A DNA stretch of 13,497 nucleotides. Origin: DASWIV01 sp036397475. Lineage in GTDB: Bacteria > JAJVIF01 > JAPKYR01. The notes beneath the pieces are model-generated. The model worked only from the letters and a program-made list of their open reading frames with translations. It was not told the DNA's origin and ran no database searches. The stretch covers positions 1 to 13,497 of the forward strand of contig DASWIV010000324.1 in NCBI GenBank assembly GCA_036397475.1. Reading direction: 5' to 3'. Positions 7,575 to 13,497 of this stretch are shown here, in pieces. The translations under genes and the position numbers were made by a program. How positions within the stretch are numbered: position 1 is the first letter of the stretch; the number at the start of each line of letters is the position of its first letter.

Positions 7575-9428
7575 CTACCACTTGCGGGTAATCTTCAAGG
7601 CAAGGTTCTCGAACTGGTAGTCATAGAGCGCGAGGTCTCCGAATTCTCCGTCGACACTCTCGAACTCGATAAGCCAGTTCCAGTCTTCACTGTAATCGTA
7701 GCCAAGCCCGAGATTAAAGGAGGTCTCCTCGTATCCGAACGTGCCACCGACATCATAGTTCCAGTAATCCCCATAGAATGTGAGGGAATCGTTCAGCATC
7801 CATGACAGCCCGCCGCCAAACTCCGATCCTTTCTGCGACGTGTCTGTTTCAGTGGATACATCGTTTGAAGATTCCAGATATCCGCCTCCGAGGTAGAGGA
7901 AGATATTATCCGCCAGCATCCCGGACCAGTTCAGTGAGAAATGAGACAGGTCGGAATTGTTTCCTCTCGCGTCATTCTCCCTAGAATCCGATTCGTACTT
8001 CAGGAGCCAGTCACCTGCCCTGGAATCCCTGGGACCATGGTATCGAATCGAGTAAGTATGTTTTGTCTGAGTTTCAAACCATAATGTGGGAGACCCCTGG
8101 GCGACCCAGTTGGTCCACGGGATCGCGTCCTTGTCGATCCAGTAATGCTCAGTCATGAAATCAAAGTCGTCAGAGATCTTCCATCGCCCGCTGAGGGAGA
8201 ACTTGTCTGTCCAGACCGTGTCTTCGTAGAAAACCTCTCCGAATCCAGGAGCTGCAAGCGGGTTAAGTTTATATGCCTGGTTGGTGAACTGGTCAGCCCA
8301 GGTTACAACCTGGTACCTTGAATCCCAGCCCATCGTGAACCATAGGTTGTCGGCCGGATGCAGGCGCCCTTCGACATCGAAACTGAATTCGTCGCCCTTA
8401 GGGTGAAGAATCGACGGGCCCTCATCGGTGTCCAGCCAGGAAACATGGCTGATTACGTTCAGGTTGTCGATGCTGAGGGGCTCGACAAGCCTTACGTACG
8501 CACCATAGGTGAATGACTCCATTTCGATATCATCGTAGACGTTGGTGTTGTTGTACGAAATGCTTGTTCCGATATAGCTGTTGTTGCTGAATCCTCGTCC
8601 GACCTGCAGGATGCCGGTTGTGGAATCGGTATCGTAGATGTTTCCCGTCCTGTCATCGTACGATGTTACTGCCAGGCCGGTCAGGATATCGTAGTTGCCA
8701 AGCTCGAAGTCGTATGACACGTCAAATGAATTGTTCTCCCAGCTTTTGAACGTCGCGCCGGTCAGCATATCGGTTATGGAATTTTCCCGGTAGTAATAGT
8801 TTCCGGAAAGGAGGTTTTCATCGGAAGTGTAATACTGGAATCCCGCCGTGAAATCGTGGCGGTCCGCCAGGTCACCGTCGGGAAGATTGTAATTCCCGTA
8901 TGCCCTGTCGGTCGCATAGAGCCACGTATTCCGCGGATTTCGGATCTCGCCCCAGACATTGTAACTGCCATCCCATGAGTTATCGGCCCCGAACCTGATG
9001 AACGGGCCGCCCCTGCTGCCCTCGCGTGCGTATAACTCATCTAGATAGAATGAGTCACCTTCGAACGGGTCGTGATAACGCTGCCAGAATGGATTGTCTT
9101 CATCTTCTTCGCTAAGTTTCAGGAGGAAAGTGACGTACCCGTCCAGATCATCGGCATCGTCCAGGTAATCGATCTCAACCATTTCCTCCTCTTCCATAAC
9201 TTCTTCATCTTCCATCATGGAGTCATCGGACTCATCGATGTCCATCTCGCCGCCGGATTCATCCATCATTTCATCGTCAGATCCGCCGTCGTCTTCCATC
9301 TCCTCCATTTTCACGTTGTCGCCGGAGTTGTCAGCTTTCTCACCAGCGAGTGCAAGTCCGGAGAATCCGAAAATTAAAAGAAAGGAAACACCAAGTAACA
9401 CTGTTAAACGTGGAATGTTGATTCTCAT
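7575..9428 (-). CDS. MtrB/PioB-like outer-membrane beta-barrel of a porin-cytochrome conduit, 617 aa
   Basis: The start chosen is ATG 9428, preceded by AGGTG at about 7 nt. It opens a signal peptide cleaved near 'GLALA-GE' (residue 28). The frame is open back to 9617, but that stretch overlaps the cytochrome gene and has no export signal. Residues 40-95 are a low-complexity Met/Asp/Glu-rich segment. From about residue 96 the protein is a run of amphipathic, Tyr/Trp/Asn-rich strands with alternating polarity and acidic loops, ending in an aromatic residue (ITRKW), as outer-membrane barrels do. The decaheme gene is 16 bp upstream on the same strand, which is the MtrA/MtrB and PioA/PioB arrangement; in those systems the barrel sheathes the cytochrome across the outer membrane. 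The assignment rests mainly on context and barrel character. No Cys is present, so the CXXC seen near the start of Shewanella MtrB is missing. Confidence 0.8.
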   Translation of the reverse strand: MRINIPRLTVLLGVSFLLIFGFSGLALAGEKADNSGDNVKMEEMEDDGGSDDEMMDESGGEMDIDESDDSMMEDEEVMEEEEMVEIDYLDDADDLDGYVTFLLKLSEEDEDNPFWQRYHDPFEGDSFYLDELYAREGSRGGPFIRFGADNSWDGSYNVWGEIRNPRNTWLYATDRAYGNYNLPDGDLADRHDFTAGFQYYTSDENLLSGNYYYRENSITDMLTGATFKSWENNSFDVSYDFELGNYDILTGLAVTSYDDRTGNIYDTDSTTGILQVGRGFSNNSYIGTSISYNNTNVYDDIEMESFTYGAYVRLVEPLSIDNLNVISHVSWLDTDEGPSILHPKGDEFSFDVEGRLHPADNLWFTMGWDSRYQVVTWADQFTNQAYKLNPLAAPGFGEVFYEDTVWTDKFSLSGRWKISDDFDFMTEHYWIDKDAIPWTNWVAQGSPTLWFETQTKHTYSIRYHGPRDSRAGDWLLKYESDSRENDARGNNSDLSHFSLNWSGMLADNIFLYLGGGYLESSNDVSTETDTSQKGSEFGGGLSWMLNDSLTFYGDYWNYDVGGTFGYEETSFNLGLGYDYSEDWNWLIEFESVDGEFGDLALYDYQFENLALKITRKW

Positions 9429-9444
9429 GTCAGCACCTCGTGGA

Positions 9445-10350
9445 TTACTGGAGGAATAACGCGTGGGCATTGGAGCCGTGAATATTGGTGTGGCATCCGG
9501 CTGTCCAGCACGTAGCATTAAAATGTACATCGGGAGTTCTGTCAGTATGGCACTGCAGGCAGAGCCTTCTGCCCGGAAGCCTGAGAAGGTTGTCGTTGTT
9601 GCTGCCATGGACTTCATGGCAGGTCAGGCATCCGTCTCCTCCAGCTGACATGGATAAGTTATGGTCGAAAATAAACGGACCCTGTTTATCCGTGTGGCAG
9701 CTGTAGCAGAGGTCGTTCTGCTCCATTACCAGTTGATTATCGAATTCGCCAGAATGAGGATTATGGCAGTTTACGCAACCCATCTGTTCTTCACTGACAG
9801 GATGACGCGACCTCATGCTGAACTGGGCGCGCTTTTCGGCGTGGCATGAATAGCATTGCTCCTGGACATCGTCATACTGAAGGAACGCGTCGTTCTCGGA
9901 ATGTCCACCATGGCACTCAAGGCATCCTAAATCCGAATTATAGTGCTCGGAGAGGAACCATTTTTCCTTGTCGTAACTCATTAAGGTGGTGTGGCATTTT
10001 GTACACAGGTCGGTAATGCCATCGACGGATAATTTCGCTGGATTTATAATGCCCTGAGGCACGCCCATGTGTTTACCGCCGGGACCATGACATCCTTCGC
10101 AACTGAATCCATAATTTTCGTTGCCGGGATCGTTGTCGAGCAAAGCTACGTGAGTGAAGAGGTTACCGGGATTCTGGTTGGAGTGGCACATCAGGCAGGT
10201 TTCGCTGCCGACCTTGTCGGCATCTGCGCCAATGTACGAATCCATGTACTCGTCCTCACTCGACCAAACAGCGCCTGCCATTATGTTGAATAACACAAGG
10301 AATGTTATCCCAACCCCCATTGTAATGAGGGGGATGTATTTTTTCGCCAT
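9445..10350 (-). CDS. DmsE/MtrA-family decaheme c-type cytochrome, 301 aa
   Basis: This is a periplasmic multiheme cytochrome that would carry electrons through the outer-membrane barrel encoded next. Residues 1-30 are a signal or signal-anchor ('MGVGITFLVLFNIMAGAV'). Nine CXXCH motifs start at Cys52, 84, 116, 143, 166, 192, 215, 241 and 264. A tenth site at Cys281 is spaced CX4CH (CWTAGCH) and runs into 'HTNIHGSN', an ending typical of the DmsE/MtrA family. Length and heme number match the family. The start at ATG 10350 has AGGGAG 8 nt upstream. It is followed by the barrel gene after 16 bp, indicating one transcript. A terminator and a candidate promoter lie between it and the hexaheme gene upstream, so it may also be transcribed on its own. 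The donor and the extracellular acceptor cannot be told from the sequence. Confidence 0.95.
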   Translation of the reverse strand: MAKKYIPLITMGVGITFLVLFNIMAGAVWSSEDEYMDSYIGADADKVGSETCLMCHSNQNPGNLFTHVALLDNDPGNENYGFSCEGCHGPGGKHMGVPQGIINPAKLSVDGITDLCTKCHTTLMSYDKEKWFLSEHYNSDLGCLECHGGHSENDAFLQYDDVQEQCYSCHAEKRAQFSMRSRHPVSEEQMGCVNCHNPHSGEFDNQLVMEQNDLCYSCHTDKQGPFIFDHNLSMSAGGDGCLTCHEVHGSNNDNLLRLPGRRLCLQCHTDRTPDVHFNATCWTAGCHTNIHGSNAHALFLQ

Positions 10351-10404
10351 CAGCAGGTCTCCCTTCCAGTCTTCATATTGATTAGAGATTAATAATAAAT
10401 ACCC

Positions 10405-10433
10405 GCTATACTATTTATACTATTGTCGTTAAA
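10405..10433 (-). promoter_or_regulatory. Candidate promoter for the decaheme-barrel pair
   Basis: On the minus strand a TTTAAC (10433-10428) is followed after 17 bp by TATAGC (10410-10405), about 55 bp before the decaheme start and downstream of the hairpin at 10466-10489. The match is moderate and the area is A+T-rich, so chance is possible. Confidence 0.35.
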
Positions 10434-10460
10434 CAGTGTTCGCGGGTTGCTTTCAAATTC

Positions 10461-10497
10461 AAAATACCTGCTTCCTCGCGGAAGCAGGTTTTTTTGT
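10461..10497 (-). terminator. Hairpin terminator after the hexaheme gene, probably bidirectional
   Basis: A 10-bp perfect stem (10466-10475 with 10480-10489, loop TCGC) lies 11 bp past the hexaheme stop. On the minus strand it is followed by TATTTT; on the plus strand it is followed by seven to eight T. The T-run is better on the plus strand, although the nearby genes read minus. It could uncouple the upstream cytochrome genes from the decaheme-barrel pair. Confidence 0.7.
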
Positions 10498-10500
10498 CAG

Positions 10501-11118
10501 TTAATCATGAGGATTATGGCACGTACTGCATTTGGGTTGATCTTCACCCATCATGCCATGTTCGCCGGCTTCATATGCCTCACCGATATCGGTATGGCAT
10601 GAAGTGCACAATTCAACGACAGTAGCCTCACGCAGGTGCTTGTCATTTTCCGAATGGCCTGAATGGCAGGTCACGCAGGAGAGTCCTCCATTGATATGCT
10701 TGCCGTCATTCCATTCATCAAGTTTGAAAATGCCTTTTTCCTGGTGGCACATAGAGCATCGGGTTGTGACTTCTTCCGCGGGCATCTTGTTGAAATTCAG
10801 AATGCCTTCGGGTTTGCCATAGTGGTTCCCGCCGGGACCATGGCATGATTCGCAACCCATGCCCCTGAACATTCCGGGCTCCTCCTCTGTGCCTTCAAAA
10901 AAGGACACATGGGAGTCTCCGTCGCCGGAACCGCGATCGGCATGACAGGTCAGACATACTGAAGTCCCAACCTTGTCAGCGTTCGCGCCAGTGTAGTTGT
11001 CCATGTAGTCGGATGAATCCGAATCCTGCCCGAAGCTAGCACTGGCTAAGAATAAAATTCCCAGGATCAGGATGATAGATCCGTTCATGGCAATCAATCT
11101 TTTTCGTGACATCTTCAC
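10501..11118 (-). CDS. Hexaheme c-type cytochrome, half-length paralogue of the decaheme protein, 205 aa
   Basis: Six CXXCH motifs start at Cys55, 89, 121, 148, 171 and 197, after a signal peptide (residues 1-30, 'SIILILGILFLASASFG-QD'). The start is GTG 11118: GGAGG lies 7 nt upstream, whereas the in-frame ATG two codons later would be 13 nt away. The mature N-terminus 'YMDNYTGANADKVG' matches 'YMDSYIGADADKVG' of the decaheme neighbour, and motifs 1-6 align in order with similar spacing ('CESCHGPGGNHYGKPEGI' versus 'CEGCHGPGGKHMGVPQGI'). The protein stops four residues after the sixth CXXCH, where the longer one goes on to hemes 7-10. No heme motifs follow in other frames. It is most likely a periplasmic electron shuttle for the conduit. 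It lies 61 bp past the nonaheme gene, probably in the same transcript. Confidence 0.92.
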   Translation of the reverse strand: MKMSRKRLIAMNGSIILILGILFLASASFGQDSDSSDYMDNYTGANADKVGTSVCLTCHADRGSGDGDSHVSFFEGTEEEPGMFRGMGCESCHGPGGNHYGKPEGILNFNKMPAEEVTTRCSMCHQEKGIFKLDEWNDGKHINGGLSCVTCHSGHSENDKHLREATVVELCTSCHTDIGEAYEAGEHGMMGEDQPKCSTCHNPHD

Positions 11119-11130
11119 GTAACGACCTCC

Positions 11131-11148
11131 TCGTACTTAAAAGTACGA
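11131..11148. promoter_or_regulatory. Perfect 8-bp inverted repeat upstream of the hexaheme ribosome-binding site
   Basis: TCGTACTT and AAGTACGA are separated by AA, immediately before the GGAGG of the hexaheme gene on the minus strand. In mRNA this would form a compact hairpin between two cytochrome cistrons, a plausible site for processing, stability control or weak attenuation. There is no T-run, so it is not an intrinsic terminator. Confidence 0.45.
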
Positions 11149-11179
11149 TGAAACTTTCAAGAGTCTTGTATACGGTATC

Positions 11180-12355
11180 TTACGTACTTGGCTCGAAATT
11201 CGCAATCGAGTCCTGGAGTAATTTGATCACATATGTCGGATTATGTACTCCACGGGACCCATCCGAATTAATGAAACCGTAATTGAACTTCGCGCGCTCA
11301 TACGCAAGTGTAAGTTTATCTTCGTCAGTAGCAGCTTTTATTTCAGCATCGAGTTGTGAAAGCAGGGCATCAACAGCATCCTGGATTCCGCCGATGTTGA
11401 AGTCGGTCGCTGTAGGATGGCATTCCTGGCAAGCCTGGATTACAGGCTGGAAAGTATGGCCTGAGATCGCGTCCTCTCCATTGCCAGTAGCATCGAACGG
11501 CGATGACCACATGTGACACTGTGCGCATCCGTCTTCAAACGAGGCGTGTCCGGAATTCATGTAATCCTCACCGGGATATTCATACGCTCCGCGTCCAAGA
11601 TATACATCTCCCTGAGGATGGTGAGGCGACTGGGTCGGGAGAGCATCTTCCGCGGTGTGGCAGCTGGCGCAAAGAGCAGCTACATCGTTTCGAAGCTGGT
11701 GTGGATTTTCATTTTCATGAGGATCATGGCAAACCGCGCAGGTTATTCCGAATTCGAAATCGAACGCGTCCGCATCCTCAGGAACCGAATCAGCGAAGAT
11801 GTAATCCGCTGAATGGCATCCAAGGCATTCAAGTGTCGCAGCGAAATAAGCGCTGTTTTCACGAGGTTCTTCCAGGGCCATCGCATGAGCGCTTGTCTGC
11901 CAGTCTTCATAGTTTTTGTTATGTGCTCCGGAATGGCACTGACCGCAGATTGCAGGGTCAGCGGAAATTCTCAGGAGTTCCCGTGTGGCTACGTGCTTGC
12001 TGCCGGGACCGTGGCAGACTTCACACTGAACTCCACCGAATCTCGCGGCGACAACCTCATCAGGATCGTCGTAACCGGAGTTTCCGGGGTTGTCATCAAG
12101 ACCGGTAGTGTGGCATCCATAGCAGTAGGATGACGCATTACCCGATGCCTCAAGGTCTTCCAGGGCGCGGGAATGCGCGGTGGTCTTCCACTCGACTCCC
12201 TTTGATACGTGGCAGCTGATACAGGTGGCCGCAGAAACATACTTCGCGATCTGCGAAGTTGGGTCAGGCGTTACCGGGCTCTTGCCGTGCTGGCAGGCCA
12301 CAAAGATTGCCATAACCAGGATAAGAATTACCAGTGCTAAGCTTCTAGGCTTCAT
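11180..12355 (-). CDS. Nonaheme c-type cytochrome lipoprotein, 391 aa
   Basis: The N-terminus is a lipoprotein signal peptide ('LALVILILVMAIFVAC', lipid-bearing Cys21), so the protein is membrane-anchored, possibly on the outer membrane. Nine CXXCH motifs start at Cys45, 78, 111, 137, 177, 206, 229, 277 and 309. Repeated 'W(K/Q)T(T/S)AH(S/A)(R/M)AL' segments before motif pairs indicate an internal duplication. Residues 321-385 are a heme-free helical tail with a 'GVHNP' motif near residue 370, a tail style I associate with NrfA/HAO-like multiheme proteins, from memory only. The start at ATG 12355 has AAAGGGGA 5 nt upstream. It is the first gene of the minus-strand cytochrome cluster. By context it is the terminal electron donor or acceptor of the conduit, comparable in role (not sequence) to MtrC or OmcA. 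A soluble-substrate reductase is an alternative. Confidence 0.9.
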   Translation of the reverse strand: MKPRSLALVILILVMAIFVACQHGKSPVTPDPTSQIAKYVSAATCISCHVSKGVEWKTTAHSRALEDLEASGNASSYCYGCHTTGLDDNPGNSGYDDPDEVVAARFGGVQCEVCHGPGSKHVATRELLRISADPAICGQCHSGAHNKNYEDWQTSAHAMALEEPRENSAYFAATLECLGCHSADYIFADSVPEDADAFDFEFGITCAVCHDPHENENPHQLRNDVAALCASCHTAEDALPTQSPHHPQGDVYLGRGAYEYPGEDYMNSGHASFEDGCAQCHMWSSPFDATGNGEDAISGHTFQPVIQACQECHPTATDFNIGGIQDAVDALLSQLDAEIKAATDEDKLTLAYERAKFNYGFINSDGSRGVHNPTYVIKLLQDSIANFEPST

Positions 12356-12413
12356 TTTTGTCCCCTTTCCAAGGGTGGTAGAATTTTAAATTTGTTTAAT
12401 GAAAATAACGAGC

Positions 12414-12442
12414 TTGACATCATGTTACTAAAGTCACATAAT
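12414..12442 (+). promoter_or_regulatory. Near-consensus sigma70-type promoter for the rightward cytochrome gene
   Basis: TTGACA at 12414-12419 is a perfect -35 and CATAAT at 12437-12442 matches the -10 consensus in five of six bases, with an ideal 17-bp spacer. Transcription would begin near 12449 and give a leader of about 200 nt before ATG 12651. Confidence 0.65.
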
Positions 12443-12447
12443 AAAGT

Positions 12448-12650
12448 CAATTAATTCTTAACTATCGATGACTAAATGTTATTTGCCCAGGTTAAATATT
12501 TAGTCATAATCAATTAACCCGGAGAATATTCCTAAGTATAACGCTTATGTGAAATATTTCCTAAAGTCCGGTTAAATAAAGGGTTCCACGCTATTCATCA
12601 ATCTTAAAGACCCACGGGACCTCCGTCAAACAGACAGTTTGAGGTGAAAA
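12448..12650 (+). promoter_or_regulatory. A+T-rich structured leader between divergent cytochrome genes
   Basis: The whole gap 12356-12650 has no credible gene. Three inverted repeats are visible. The first is 12468-12477 with 12498-12507 (ATGACTAAAT and its exact complement, 20 bp apart). The second is 12514-12523 with 12567-12575 (TTAACCCGGA against TCCGGTTAA, one bulge). The third is 12619-12631 with 12637-12645 (ACCT plus CAAAC pairing GTTTG plus AGGT, 4-nt bulge), whose right arm covers the Shine-Dalgarno AGGTG of the next gene. They could be operators or RNA structures. No known riboswitch was recognised. Confidence 0.45.
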
Positions 12651-13497
12651 ATGTCCTCGGATAATAATAAAAATAATCCCCTGAAAATAGCTTTTTATAA
12701 CAGAAAATTCCTTTCCATCATATTTATTGCAGTAATCATATTTGTCCCCTCCAGAATATTCGGACAGAACCTGACTGGCACAAGCCATGATTTTACCACA
12801 ACCTGTCTTAACTGCCACTCCAATGAAAACATGACCATGACATTCCCGTCGGGCGAAGTTATCAGCCTGTATGTGAATGAAGATACATACAATAGTTCAG
12901 TTCATGGCCAGATGGGATTTTCGTGTGCTAAATGCCACGAGTCCATTGTCGGATTTCCCCACGATGTTCCGGAGGTTGAATCCTACAGGGAATTTTCCCT
13001 GGCTCTTTACCCGGTTTGTACCACCTGCCATAAGGATCAGATCATGGAGATCCAGGGCAATGTTCATATGACAGCGCTCGCGGAGGGCAACCCGAATGCC
13101 GCTATCTGTACGGACTGTCATGGCAACCATAATATCCAGCAGCCGGATGAGCCGGGGGGAATAAGTCCGCGTACATGCCAGCGGTGCCATTCACAGATCT
13201 TCTATTTATACGAAGAAAGCGTGCATGGAGCCGCTTTGATTAGTGAAGGCAATCCTGACGTGCCATCCTGTACCGATTGCCATGGCTCACATAAAATGCT
13301 TGGCCCGAACAATTCTCCATTCCATTTATTTTCACCAAGTATCTGTGCCCGGTGCCATGGCGACCAGGAACTTATGAGCAGGTACGGGATCAGCACGGAT
13401 GTGCTCGACACTTACATTACCGATTTCCATGGAACTACAGTCACGATGTTTCAGCAGGTTGCCCCGGACCAGGAAACGAATAAGCCGGTGTGTATCG
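12651..13497 (+). CDS. Multiheme c-type cytochrome (cytochrome c3-like), 5' part
   Basis: The frame is open from ATG 12651, which has GAGGTG 4 nt upstream, to the window edge (282 codons plus one base), so the stop lies outside. Residues 1-38 hold a positively charged start, the hydrophobic stretch 'LSIIFIAVIIFV' and a likely cleavage at 'IFG-QN'. Seven CXXCH motifs start at Cys52, 92, 123, 153, 176, 207 and 232, and the last codons (Cys281-Ile282) look like the start of an eighth. Two copies of the pattern 'SVHG...GNP...CTDCHG(N/S)H' show a repeated heme module. It is exported and electron-carrying. Its divergent position opposite the conduit operon suggests a joint role, for example passing electrons from the quinone pool side to the periplasmic cytochromes. 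The missing 3' part could hold a membrane or b-type domain. Confidence 0.92.
   Translation, partial: MSSDNNKNNPLKIAFYNRKFLSIIFIAVIIFVPSRIFGQNLTGTSHDFTTTCLNCHSNENMTMTFPSGEVISLYVNEDTYNSSVHGQMGFSCAKCHESIVGFPHDVPEVESYREFSLALYPVCTTCHKDQIMEIQGNVHMTALAEGNPNAAICTDCHGNHNIQQPDEPGGISPRTCQRCHSQIFYLYEESVHGAALISEGNPDVPSCTDCHGSHKMLGPNNSPFHLFSPSICARCHGDQELMSRYGISTDVLDTYITDFHGTTVTMFQQVAPDQETNKPVCI

Noticed and set aside
9429..9617. Possible 63-residue N-terminal extension of the barrel protein
   Set aside because: It overlaps the 3' end of the decaheme gene in another frame and has no signal peptide. The ATG at 9428 has a good ribosome-binding site and opens a clear signal peptide.
10351..10500. Hexaheme gene as a frameshifted decaheme pseudogene continuing downstream
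   Set aside because: The 150 bp after its stop holds a terminator-like hairpin and no CXXCH-coding remnants in any frame on that strand.
11503..12108. 201-codon open frame opposite the nonaheme gene
   Set aside because: It is the complement of CXXCH-bearing coding sequence, rich in Arg and His as expected for a shadow frame.

Overview
The window reads as a chromosomal segment (about half G+C) of a Gram-negative bacterium with an outer membrane. The signs are a large beta-barrel protein, a lipoprotein multiheme cytochrome, periplasmic c-type cytochromes and signal peptides on most products. A bacterial-type glutaminyl-tRNA synthetase is encoded, which many bacterial phyla lack. Together with the very acidic secreted proteins, this would fit an FCB-group or related candidate phylum, but that placement is inference. 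I cannot name the organism.

Layout. (1) 1-533, plus strand: the 3' part of a crotonase-fold (enoyl-CoA hydratase/isomerase family) gene. (2) 585-4825, minus strand: two exported proteins in tandem. One is a TPR lipoprotein. The other is a 1011-residue secreted protein with a 27-28-residue 'GND-Y' repeat domain followed by HEAT-like repeats. (3) 4842-5743: a REP-associated tyrosine transposase (RAYT) gene squeezed between two direct copies of a roughly 160-bp unit. Each unit is a pair of long hairpins with outward GTAG tetranucleotides, i.e. a BIME-like element. A lone hairpin arm follows. (4) 5757-7445, minus: glnS. (5) 7495-12355, minus: a four-gene extracellular electron transfer locus. In transcription order it holds a nine-heme lipoprotein cytochrome, a six-heme periplasmic cytochrome, a DmsE/MtrA-type ten-heme cytochrome and an MtrB/PioB-like beta-barrel. 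Intrinsic terminators follow the six-heme gene and the barrel gene. (6) 12356-12650: a divergent control region with a near-consensus sigma70-type promoter reading right and a structured leader. (7) 12651 to the window end, plus: a further multiheme c-type cytochrome with at least seven hemes, open at the edge.

How the parts fit. The ten-heme protein and barrel genes are 16 bp apart and form the classic trans-outer-membrane porin-cytochrome pair. The nine-heme lipoprotein would be the outer-surface or periplasm-facing partner. The six-heme protein, a paralogue of the first six hemes of the ten-heme protein, is a likely periplasmic shuttle. The divergent cytochrome has an N-terminal signal and could feed electrons in from the inner membrane side. 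At least 32 heme-binding motifs are visible. The locus most likely passes respiratory electrons to, or takes them from, an extracellular partner such as metal oxides, DMSO, an electrode or another cell; the substrate cannot be read from sequence.

The most unusual items are the RAYT flanked by direct BIME copies with a 72-bp identical hairpin, the 27-28-residue solenoid-like repeats fused to HEAT repeats, the half-length six-heme paralogue, and the cysteine-free barrel with a Met/Asp/Glu-rich N-terminal segment.
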